A DNA stretch of 5,974 bases from Candidatus Sumerlaeota bacterium (GTDB lineage Bacteria > CG03 > SLGR01), in the NCBI GenBank assembly GCA_007136585.1, contig SLGR01000219.1, positions 1-5,974 of the forward strand. The letters run 5' to 3'. Below the pieces are notes generated by a model. That model was not told where the DNA came from. It saw only the letters and a list, made by a program, of their open reading frames with translations, and searched no databases. The translations under genes and the position numbers were made by a program. Every line of letters starts with the position of its first letter. Positions within the stretch are counted from its first letter, which is position 1. Positions 1 through 5,853 of this stretch are shown here, one piece after another.

Positions 1-586
1 CTGAGAGCTCTTTTTTCAGTATATGGGTTTTCCCGAAACCTGCCATATACCCGTTAATCCGGGCCGCAACTGAAGAGCGCATAAAATCCCTGTGATCCGC
101 GTAGCTTTCTCTAAGCTCCCTATATATAACCCTGCTTTTTTTAATATATGATTTCTGCTGGTAATCTTCAGCAGGGAAAAACCTGTCAACGGGATATATC
201 CCTGTACAAGCCTCTCTATCCCCCTGAGAAAGGGCTCTCTTCTTCTCCCGGGCAGCTCTCAGCTGAGAGCTGTTATGGTAAAAAACCGTAGACATAAACC
301 GTCTTCCGGAAGGTTCCCGGAACGGGTCGTGGAGTTTTAAAAACTCCTCAAGGATCCGGCGGTAAGAGGTTTGCTGCGGAAGGAACCGAACCTGCACGGA
401 TTCGGTATGATCCTTAGGGTTGTAAGAAGAAGGTTCCTCGCCTATACCCCCGGTGTATCCCGTAAGGGTGCTGAATACCCCCGGGAGCACCCCCAGCCCA
501 GCTTCCAGCCTGCGGAAATCTCCTCCTGCAAGAGTTGCTGTCATAAGGTCCCCGGCGGCTTCCGATTCCGGTAAGGGTTTAGTCAT
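1..586 (-). CDS. MsrA-like protein lacking the catalytic cysteine, partial (C-terminus beyond left edge)
   Basis: This frame stays open from an ATG at 586 to the window edge and gives 195 residues. The framework is that of peptide methionine sulfoxide reductase A: ATLAGGDF at 17-24, LPGVFSTLTGYTGG at 34-47, HTESVQV at 60-66, LHDP at 85-88, FYHNSSQ at 102-108, FFPAEDYQQ at 136-144, and the late AARINGYMAGFG at 174-185 found in many longer MsrAs. In active MsrA the first motif is GCFWCxE. Here it is GDFRRLE, so the catalytic Cys is Asp23, the Trp is Arg25 and the second Cys is Arg26. The Glu of the GHAE motif is kept (Glu62), but the later Asp appears lost (around Pro92) and the Tyr of TQYRS is Phe97. 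The only visible cysteine is Cys127. Reductase activity is therefore unlikely; a binding or scaffold role is inference. Met15 (codon 544-542) is an alternative start, closer to the usual MsrA N-terminus. The gene lies 37 bases after the preceding one, with a G-rich spacer. The fold is near complete at the edge, so few residues are probably missing. Confidence 0.85.
   Translation of the reverse strand, partial: MTKPLPESEAAGDLMTATLAGGDFRRLEAGLGVLPGVFSTLTGYTGGIGEEPSSYNPKDHTESVQVRFLPQQTSYRRILEEFLKLHDPFREPSGRRFMSTVFYHNSSQLRAAREKKRALSQGDREACTGIYPVDRFFPAEDYQQKSYIKKSRVIYRELRESYADHRDFMRSSVAARINGYMAGFGKTHILKKELS
253..272. repeat. Perfect 20-bp palindrome inside the MsrA-like gene
   Basis: CAGCTCTCAG at 253-262 is followed directly by its exact reverse complement, CTGAGAGCTG, at 263-272. 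Nine bases of the right half (CTGAGAGCT) recur at positions 1-9. The palindrome falls in codons for NSSQLRAA, a part of the MsrA framework where similar residues are usual. It may therefore be a chance product of coding sequence rather than a protein-binding site or RNA hairpin. Confidence 0.5.
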
Positions 587-623
587 AAATCGCCCTGAGA
601 CACCCCTCCCCCGGGATCGGCAC

Positions 624-1784
624 TCAGAAACTCCCTTCCCTGTAAAGGCTCCTTAAGTATTTTATCTTTTTTTCACAGACCCCGGCCAAACTCCCCGCCC
701 TGAGGGCACCCTGTATCCTGGGATCCTCCCAGAGCCACTTGAACTTTCCGTACAGCTCAGCGTATTCTTTTGATGAAACTCCTCGCCACAAATTCTTTTT
801 TTTCTCCATAAGAATACCGGAAGACCCGGGGGAAAGGTTTTCAATATCTTCAAAATAATCTTCAAGAGGGAATCTAAGGTTGTACTCTTCCCAGAGAGAT
901 ATGTTTTTTTTGCGGGCCGACTCAAGCTGCCTCTCCCAGAACTCCAGTATCTCGTTTATGTGGTTAAGGGGTTCAAAACCCTTTTTGCCGCCGTCGTATA
1001 TAACGCAGGCCTCAAGGGCTATGATCATTTTTTCAAACTGGGAGTACTCAAACTCGGGCGAAATCAGAGCTCCCAACCGGCTGCTTTTGAGAAGGTCCGT
1101 ATCCGGGGAGAAATTCTCAAGGGGCGTATCATCTGAAGCAAGGGCGAACCTGCCTTCCAGGTAACAGAGAATAGTCCTCTCGTATCCCGGGCATTTTTCC
1201 CTGAATATCTTGTCCCATTTTCTCAGAACACGAGCGGCTTCGCCGCACCCTATTGTAATAAAAACAAGGTTCCTTATCCGGCAATCAGAAGATTCCATAT
1301 AAGCATCCAGGTACCTCAGCGCGTTGTCCAGAGATATACCGGAAGCGACTATATCGCACGAGTATATGGTTGCTTCATCGGGAACCACGAATTTTCTATA
1401 GAGATCATCGCTAACCTCAAAACTTCCCTCCTTCAGGACCCGCTGGCTGGATATATACGAACTGCTCTGCCACTTGTATCCGAAGGCCCTGTTGAGAGCG
1501 GAGACTATCTCAAAGTTGAGCGCCCCTCTCAGAATATGAAATACGTTTACTTTCCTGGAGTCCAGCCTGCTGAGATCCTCCAGGCGGCTGATTCCCTTGA
1601 GGGCGTTTGTTATACCGTTACGCATCTTCCTGCGAAAACCCACGCTTACTATCTCGGGGTAGTTCATAAGGTCCCGGGTATCCCTGGTGGAAACCACGTA
1701 CTGCTTCAGGGTATCACAGGGATCTCCGGAAATAGTGTAGACCGAGACCGATTCGTCCCGGAACCTTCGCTTAAGCCTTTCCAT
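624..1784 (-). CDS. Unrecognised protein with phosphoribosyltransferase-like motifs
   Basis: This is a 386-residue soluble protein with no signal peptide or membrane helix. I cannot name its family. The middle part follows the motif order of uracil phosphoribosyltransferase. VFHILRGALNFEIVSAL (81-97) resembles the pyrophosphate-binding LRAGL loop. SSSYISSQRV (107-116) sits where the flexible hairpin would be. ATIYSCDIVASGISLDNAL (138-156) resembles the PRPP loop, hydrophobic strand then DD/DP then ATGGS, with Cys143-Asp144 in place of the acidic pair and ASGIS in place of ATGGS. RNLVFITIGCGEAARVL (171-187) matches the following strand and turn. RTILCYLEGRFAL (203-215) sits where the base-binding strand lies. 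Residues 216-386 are charged, rich in Trp, Tyr and Lys, and unassigned. The protein is much longer than the usual ~210 residues of UPRT. The ATG at 1784 has a well-placed GAGG and lies 9 bases after the YihY-type gene, so co-transcription is likely. Catalytic activity and substrate are unknown. Confidence 0.8.
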   Translation of the reverse strand: MERLKRRFRDESVSVYTISGDPCDTLKQYVVSTRDTRDLMNYPEIVSVGFRRKMRNGITNALKGISRLEDLSRLDSRKVNVFHILRGALNFEIVSALNRAFGYKWQSSSYISSQRVLKEGSFEVSDDLYRKFVVPDEATIYSCDIVASGISLDNALRYLDAYMESSDCRIRNLVFITIGCGEAARVLRKWDKIFREKCPGYERTILCYLEGRFALASDDTPLENFSPDTDLLKSSRLGALISPEFEYSQFEKMIIALEACVIYDGGKKGFEPLNHINEILEFWERQLESARKKNISLWEEYNLRFPLEDYFEDIENLSPGSSGILMEKKKNLWRGVSSKEYAELYGKFKWLWEDPRIQGALRAGSLAGVCEKKIKYLRSLYREGSF

Positions 1785-1791
1785 TACAGTG

Positions 1792-1795
1792 CCTC
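1792..1795 (-). promoter_or_regulatory. Shine-Dalgarno site of the PRTase-like gene
   Basis: On the minus strand GAGG sits 7 bases before the ATG at 1784. Its first two bases are the last two of the TGA stop of the YihY-type gene. Ribosomes finishing that gene stop on this site, which suggests coupled translation and supports the chosen start. Confidence 0.6.
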
Positions 1796-3044
1796 ATATA
1801 TCCCGCACGGAAATATGCCGGAACCTTTCCCGTGTAAACCTGTTTACACCCGAAAGAAGCTTATCAACGTTATCGGAAATTTCGTTATCGTTGACCTCCA
1901 GGTCGGATTTCCCGTACCCTCTCACCGCACCTATTATATCCCAGGCGGAAGCGTCTTCCCGGCCGGGGCGGGGCCTGAAGAAGCGCTGCTTGTTTTTATA
2001 CGATTCCACAAGCATCCCTGTTTCAGCAAGCTCATAGAGAAGCTCGTTTACAAGCTTTACCGGGCCTCCCACATCCTCTATTACATCCTCAGCCGGAACC
2101 GGGGTTCCATTATCTGAGCTCCTCCTGAAAACCGAGGCGGCGGCCATAAGGGCCAGTTTCTCCCTGGAAGAGAAACTTACCGCTCCCGCATTCCCCGCGC
2201 TCTTATATACGCGGAAGTTCTGAACGGCAAAAGAAAGCTCCGCCCCGGCAAGGATTATCATCCAGCTTACATATATCCATATAAAAAGAAGCACAAGCTG
2301 GGAGAAACTCCCGTAAATTATATTGAGCTCGGTTGCCCGGGAAGACCAGAGCACGTAGATCCTCTGGGCGCTGAGCCAGAGAAGCCCCGTGACCACCCCG
2401 GCCGTAAGGGCGGCGCTTAACTTGACCCTGACATTGGGAAAGGCAAAATAAAGCAGAGTAAAACCGGAAAAGGCTATGAGATAAGGGAAGAACCCACGGG
2501 CCACTGGAACATGGGTCCCGATAAAATCTATGGCGGCCGAAAGCCCCACTGTAAGGATAACAGGAAGTATAATTATCGCTATAATATAGTAAAACGCCCT
2601 CTTAAGGAGAGGCCTCTTCTCCTTTATGCCCCATATTTCATTAAAATAACGCTCTATATGAGAGAGAAGAAAGGAGGCTATCTTAAGCAGGGCCAGGACC
2701 CCTATAACCCCCAGGGCGCTGACATCGGTCCTGTTGACGTAATCAATTATACTCTCTGATATCTCCGGGTTGATCAGTATGTGGTTAAGGAGAGATATCC
2801 CGTATGTATTCTGAACCCCCGCCTCTTTCAGGGCCACGAAGACCACGGCGGAAAAAGGGACCATAGCTATGAGCGAATAATATGTAAGCGAGGAGGCGAG
2901 TACGTGGCACCGGTCCTTGAAAAAATCATACCCTGTTATGAGTGATATTTTAAGGAGGTTTATCAGGTGACCCTGGGCCTTAGGCCTCCGGGAAACGTCT
3001 ATCCTCCAGAGCTCTTCCTTGAGAAAATGTTTTACCCTGTTCAT
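1794..3044 (-). CDS. YihY/BrkB-family inner membrane protein with C-terminal winged-helix-like domain
   Basis: This is a 416-residue membrane protein of the YihY/BrkB (UPF0761) family, once misassigned as ribonuclease BN; the biochemical role of the family is unsettled. Signature parts are the N-terminal ASSLTYYSLIAMVPF (50-64) and the late YGSFSQLVLLFIWIYVSWMIILAGAEL (244-270). Hydrophobic segments lie at about 48-72, 108-130, 149-175, 184-203, 209-232 and 246-275, giving the usual six-helix core. Residues 290-416 form a soluble tail absent from short family members. About 295-358 has helix-helix-helix then a strand-like stretch (REKLALMAAASVF, then AEDVIEDVG, then VNELLYELAETGMLVES, then QRFFRPRP), as in a winged helix. 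The final 40 residues are charged. The start at 3044 has a modest purine-rich site (GGGAAG) just upstream. The gene follows thiE by 36 bases with no terminator visible. No direct link to thiamine is evident; it may transport or modify something at the membrane, or simply share the transcript. Confidence 0.92.
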   Translation of the reverse strand: MNRVKHFLKEELWRIDVSRRPKAQGHLINLLKISLITGYDFFKDRCHVLASSLTYYSLIAMVPFSAVVFVALKEAGVQNTYGISLLNHILINPEISESIIDYVNRTDVSALGVIGVLALLKIASFLLSHIERYFNEIWGIKEKRPLLKRAFYYIIAIIILPVILTVGLSAAIDFIGTHVPVARGFFPYLIAFSGFTLLYFAFPNVRVKLSAALTAGVVTGLLWLSAQRIYVLWSSRATELNIIYGSFSQLVLLFIWIYVSWMIILAGAELSFAVQNFRVYKSAGNAGAVSFSSREKLALMAAASVFRRSSDNGTPVPAEDVIEDVGGPVKLVNELLYELAETGMLVESYKNKQRFFRPRPGREDASAWDIIGAVRGYGKSDLEVNDNEISDNVDKLLSGVNRFTRERFRHISVRDI

Positions 3045-3080
3045 AACTTCCCGTCTAATATAACTTTTTCAAGGTGGAAA

Positions 3081-3719
3081 TCAAACCCTCACGTATGAGT
3101 TGTATGCACGGCAGAGCTCACTTACGTTGTTTTCTATGTCTCCTTCGGTTATGCCCCGGACCATCGCCACCGTACGGACACCGGCTTCCAGAACCCTGTG
3201 TAGGTTGCCCCGGTTTATCCCCCCCATAACAGTTACCGGGATACTAACCTTATCCCTGACCTCCCGGAAAGTTTTGAGCCCCACCGGGGATATGCCGGGT
3301 TTTGTCGGTGTGGAAAAAATAGGACCCACGTTCACATACCCGGCGCCTGCCGCCTCCGCCGCCAGGGCCTCCTCCGCACTGCGAGTAGAGCGCCCTATGA
3401 TAAGCCCGGGACCGATAGTTCTCGCCGCCCCTACCGGCAGATCCTCTCTGCCGAGATGCACCCCGTCGGCTCCAACGCTCAGAGCTATATCAATATCATC
3501 ATTTATTATAAGAAGGCGGCCCGCGTCAGAGGTCTTACGCCTGAATATTTCCGCCAGGCGGAACCTCTCCCTCCTTGAGAGATGTTTCTCCCGCATCTGA
3601 ACCGCCTGTACTCCTGCAGCAATAACCCTTTCAAGTATATGCGTAGGGTCCTCACCGGTTCCTTCCCGGGTGCTTATAACCGCATAGAGGTCAACCCGAG
3701 AGGGGAGAAGAGGGGTCAT
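3081..3719 (-). CDS. thiE: Thiamine-phosphate synthase
   Basis: This 212-residue cytoplasmic enzyme joins HMP pyrophosphate and hydroxyethylthiazole phosphate to give thiamine monophosphate, the step where the two halves of the vitamin meet. It has the TIM-barrel sequence of the family: LYAVIS (11-16), QMREKHLS (41-48) for the pyrimidine pyrophosphate, LLIINDDIDIALSVGADGVHLGREDLP (69-95) with the Asn-Asp-Asp that hold substrate and magnesium, IIGRSTRSAEEA (107-118), GYVNVGPIFSTPTKPG (127-142) and MGGINRGN (165-172). Length is normal and no key residue looks lost. The ATG at 3719 overlaps the thiS stop as ATGA, so translation is coupled to thiS. No TenI-like feature stands out: the QMREK and GPIFSTPTK motifs are those of a true synthase, although ThiE and TenI are related and a distant call could confuse them. 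Confidence 0.95.
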   Translation of the reverse strand: MTPLLPSRVDLYAVISTREGTGEDPTHILERVIAAGVQAVQMREKHLSRRERFRLAEIFRRKTSDAGRLLIINDDIDIALSVGADGVHLGREDLPVGAARTIGPGLIIGRSTRSAEEALAAEAAGAGYVNVGPIFSTPTKPGISPVGLKTFREVRDKVSIPVTVMGGINRGNLHRVLEAGVRTVAMVRGITEGDIENNVSELCRAYNSYVRV

Positions 3720-3922
3720 CCGCCTCCCGTAAACTTCAGAACCTCTATGACGCTTCCAGCATCTATCTTAACGGAAGCGGGGTCGTCGGACCTGTTAACA
3801 ATCTTTCCGTCTATCTCTATAACGCAGAGCATACGGTCAACCTTAAGTTCAAGCATAAGCTGGCCGAGATCGGATGCCGATACTTCTTTTTCCCTGCCGT
3901 TTAATATAACGGTCTTACTCAT
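3716..3922 (-). CDS. thiS: Thiamine biosynthesis sulfur carrier protein
   Basis: This is a small 68-residue ubiquitin-like protein that carries sulfur as a C-terminal thiocarboxylate and delivers it to ThiG for thiazole ring formation. The sequence starts with a beta-strand and turn (KTVILNGREKEV, 3-14), has a helix (ASDLGQLMLELKV, 16-28), then CVIEIDGKIVNRSD (33-46) and VKIDAGSVIEVLKFTGGG (51-68), ending in the glycine tail needed for adenylation and thiolation. Length is typical. It overlaps thiH by four bases at its start and thiE by four bases at its end, both as ATGA. A site GGGAGA lies 6 bases before its ATG. ThiS must be activated by ThiF or a MoeB-like enzyme, and none is encoded in this window. 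Confidence 0.95.
   Translation of the reverse strand: MSKTVILNGREKEVSASDLGQLMLELKVDRMLCVIEIDGKIVNRSDDPASVKIDAGSVIEVLKFTGGG
3723..3728 (-). promoter_or_regulatory. Shine-Dalgarno site of thiE, formed by the thiS glycine-tail codons
   Basis: On the minus strand GGGAGG lies 3 bases before the thiE ATG at 3719. It is made from the last base of the ThiS Thr65 codon and the first two glycine codons (GGA GGC). The spacing is shorter than the usual 5-9 bases, so reinitiation through the ATGA overlap probably contributes. Confidence 0.5.
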
Positions 3923-5022
3923 TCCATATCTCCCGCGGATATCGAAGGTTCCGCATTTCTGTATCCCCTGTCCCAGTCCTTGAAAACTGGCCTGAGCCCC
4001 GATCCCTCCAACGCGGAGCAGACCTCGCCAGTGCTCCTTGAATCAAAAACCCCGAACTGTTTAGTATCTTTCTCGTAATGGAGATACCCTCCGGGAGAGG
4101 TCTTTGACTCCACGCTCATATGAGTGATCCCGTAACGGGCGAGGTTATCCCGCATATAAGGGGGCTCCCGGGTTGATATGTATATGGGCGTATCCGGAAA
4201 AAGTATCCTGACTGCGGAGACTATCTTTACAAAATCCCTGTCGCTTACCGGGTAGGGGGCTTTAAACCCCGCACCTTCTTCAACTACTCTCGGAAAAGAT
4301 ACCCCGAAAGTTGTCCTCCAGTGTTTTTTTATCAGATACTCAAGATGCTTTGCAAGAAAGGCAACTTCTTCCCTCCAGGGGGCCAGACCCAGAAGAGCTC
4401 CTATATTTACAAAAGGCACCCCGGCAAGGGCGGCGCGTTCGGGGGTTTCAAGCCTGTACCTGTAATCGGACTTTCTTCCCTTCCGGTGATACCGGGCATA
4501 CAGTTGCCGGTCGTATGTCTCCTGATATACGGTAACTCCGTCAAGACCCGAATTATACAAATTCCTGTACTGCTCTTCACTGAAAGGGCTGACCTCTATG
4601 GATACATGGCTGAATTTTTCAGCCAGCGCCTCCACAACCCCGCAGATAAAATCATACCCCGCGCGGGAAGGATCCTCACCCCCTACTATCAGAATACTCT
4701 CTATCCCCCTGTTTTTAAGATAATCCGACTCCGCTAATATTTCCCGGAGGCTCAGCACCCTTCTGCTTCCGGGTAAAGCGCTGCTGAAACCGCAGTAAGC
4801 GCAGCTGTTCCCGCAGTAACTGGATAGATAAAGGGGTGAGTAGAGGTTTATTCTCCTTCCGAACCTGGAATCCCTTATCCGCCGGGCTTCCTGGAGAAGA
4901 ACTTCCAGTTCAGATTCAAGTATCTTCTCAGGAAGAACAGACGGTTTCCCGGAAACAGAAAGCCCGTAAAAAGATTCCGGGAGGCACTCCGTTTTTCCGT
5001 GCTTTACCGGTCCTGAAGCCAT
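3919..5022 (-). CDS. thiH: 2-iminoacetate synthase (tyrosine lyase, radical SAM)
   Basis: ThiH cleaves tyrosine with a SAM-derived radical to give dehydroglycine (2-iminoacetate) and p-cresol; dehydroglycine supplies the C-N unit of the thiazole ring to ThiG. From the ATG at 5022 the protein has 367 residues, close to the ~377 of E. coli ThiH. The radical SAM cluster motif CGNSCAYCGF is at 70-79, with CxxxCxxC cysteines 70, 74 and 77, preceded by NLYSPLYLSSY. Further family stretches are ILIVGGEDPS (110-119), VYQETYD (165-171), NIGALLGL (206-213), FGVSFPRV (239-246) and the C-terminal QFGVFDSRS...FKDWD (about 322-351). The frame also opens at an ATG at 5085, but those 21 extra residues lie entirely over the thiG end and resemble nothing. 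The start at 5022 has AGGGGA upstream and overlaps thiG by 19 bases. The cluster is oxygen-sensitive, pointing to anaerobic or facultative growth. Confidence 0.95.
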   Translation of the reverse strand: MASGPVKHGKTECLPESFYGLSVSGKPSVLPEKILESELEVLLQEARRIRDSRFGRRINLYSPLYLSSYCGNSCAYCGFSSALPGSRRVLSLREILAESDYLKNRGIESILIVGGEDPSRAGYDFICGVVEALAEKFSHVSIEVSPFSEEQYRNLYNSGLDGVTVYQETYDRQLYARYHRKGRKSDYRYRLETPERAALAGVPFVNIGALLGLAPWREEVAFLAKHLEYLIKKHWRTTFGVSFPRVVEEGAGFKAPYPVSDRDFVKIVSAVRILFPDTPIYISTREPPYMRDNLARYGITHMSVESKTSPGGYLHYEKDTKQFGVFDSRSTGEVCSALEGSGLRPVFKDWDRGYRNAEPSISAGDME

Positions 5023-5810
5023 CCTATAAAATCCCCTGCGGGAGAACTGGCCCTGGCAGATTTTGAGCTTCTGACCCCGCTGCACAAAAATGCCTCGCGA
5101 CCAGCTCTTACAGCCATATCAAAGGCGCGGGCCGCCCTAGGCGGATCCGCCGCCGTTGCTATAGCCGTATTCACCAGGACGGCTGCGGCCCCCATCTCCA
5201 TCGCAGCAGCGGCATGAGAGGGCATCCCCAGACCCGCATCAACTATAACAGGCACCTTGGACTGTTCTATAATGATCTCTATCATATCCCTCATTCGAAG
5301 CCCTCTGTTAGAGCCTATGGGAGCCCCAAGGGGCATCACAGCCGGACACCCCTCTTCCTCGAGCCTCTTTGCCAGAACAGGGTCCGCGTTTATGTAGGGA
5401 AGCACAGTGAACCCGTTTTTTACCAGAAGCCCGGCAGCCCGGAGCGTCTCCACGGGATCCGGAAGAAGATACCTGGGTTCTGGGGTCAGCTCAAGCTTCA
5501 CCCAGTCACCGCCTCCGGCGGCGCGGGCCAGTTTTGAAAGGCGGAAGGCTTCTTCAGCCGTACGGGCCCCGGATGTATTTGGCACAAGAAGCACCTTTGA
5601 CCGGTCTATACTACTGATAAATTCATCATCTCCGGAATCAAGGTCCATTCTCCTAAGGGCTACAGTTAAAAGCTCCGACCCGCTGCTTTTTACGGCTTCC
5701 GACATTACAGCCGCTGAAGGATATTTCCCCGTACCTATAAAAAGCCTGTTTCTGAACTCCCTGCCCGCTATCTCAAGCGTATCATGATTATTATTTATCT
5801 TACTTGTCAT
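5004..5810 (-). CDS. thiG: Thiazole synthase
   Basis: ThiG is a cytoplasmic TIM-barrel enzyme that makes the thiamine thiazole phosphate from 1-deoxyxylulose 5-phosphate, dehydroglycine and ThiS thiocarboxylate. The protein has 268 residues, normal for the family. FIGTGKYPS (24-32), TVALRRMDL (49-57) and LLVPNTSGARTAEEA (74-88) open the barrel. GDWVKLELTPEPRYLLPDP (101-119) carries Lys105, which forms the Schiff base with the sugar, and Glu107. GFTVLPYINADP (133-144), MPLGAPIGSNRGL (159-171), PVIVDAGLGMPSHAAAAMEMGAAAVLVNTAIA (187-218) with Asp191, and FLCSGVR (241-247) complete the phosphate-binding and catalytic face. By offset, Lys105, Glu107 and Asp191 correspond to the known Lys96, Glu98 and Asp182 of the B. 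subtilis enzyme. It is the first recognisable gene of the run, with GAGG 6 bases before the ATG, and its end overlaps thiH by 19 bases. Confidence 0.96.
   Translation of the reverse strand: MTSKINNNHDTLEIAGREFRNRLFIGTGKYPSAAVMSEAVKSSGSELLTVALRRMDLDSGDDEFISSIDRSKVLLVPNTSGARTAEEAFRLSKLARAAGGGDWVKLELTPEPRYLLPDPVETLRAAGLLVKNGFTVLPYINADPVLAKRLEEEGCPAVMPLGAPIGSNRGLRMRDMIEIIIEQSKVPVIVDAGLGMPSHAAAAMEMGAAAVLVNTAIATAADPPRAARAFDMAVRAGREAFLCSGVRSSKSARASSPAGDFIGWLQDR
5032..5037 (-). promoter_or_regulatory. Shine-Dalgarno site deciding the thiH start
   Basis: On the minus strand AGGGGA sits 9 bases before the ATG at 5022, inside the end of thiG. This supports 5022 over the in-frame ATG at 5085, whose extra residues have no family match. 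Confidence 0.55.
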
Positions 5811-5816
5811 TATTTA

Positions 5817-5820
5817 CCTC
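5817..5820 (-). promoter_or_regulatory. Shine-Dalgarno site of thiG
   Basis: On the minus strand GAGG lies 6 bases before the ATG at 5810, a near-ideal position that supports the chosen thiG start. Confidence 0.65.
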
Positions 5821-5837
5821 TAAAATCACTCTTTCAC

Positions 5838-5853
5838 ACCGACAAGGGTCGGT
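5838..5853. repeat. Perfect inverted repeat (hairpin) in the thiG leader
   Basis: ACCGAC (5838-5843) and GTCGGT (5848-5853) pair perfectly around AAGG. Read on the plus strand, the stem runs into four T residues (TTTTAAAA at 5853-5860), like a short intrinsic terminator facing away from thiG, possibly stopping antisense transcripts. Read on the minus strand, it is a leader RNA hairpin ending 17 bases before the thiG Shine-Dalgarno site and has no U-tract after it, so it is not a terminator in that direction. The stem is short, and either role is inference. Confidence 0.4.

Noticed and set aside
586-624. G-rich spacer (GGGGGAGGGG on the minus strand) as a G-quadruplex or terminator
   Set aside because: There are too few separate G-runs for a quadruplex and no stem with a U-tract, so it is read as spacer with a loose ribosome binding site.
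662-925. Minus-strand open frame of 87 codons
   Set aside because: It lies in another frame inside the 386-codon gene, has no start context, and its translation is Arg/Ser/Pro-rich without motifs.
1536-2117. Plus-strand open frame of 193 codons
   Set aside because: It is antisense to the end of the YihY-type gene and the start of the PRTase-like gene, both well supported on the minus strand, and its translation shows no domain pattern.
3100-3600. Plus-strand open frame of 166 codons
   Set aside because: It is fully antisense to thiE, a certain gene, and its translation is a low-complexity mirror of it.
5023-5085. N-terminal extension of ThiH by 21 residues from an ATG at 5085
   Set aside because: The extension lies wholly over the thiG 3' end in another frame, has no family similarity, and the ATG at 5022 has its own ribosome binding site and gives the usual length.
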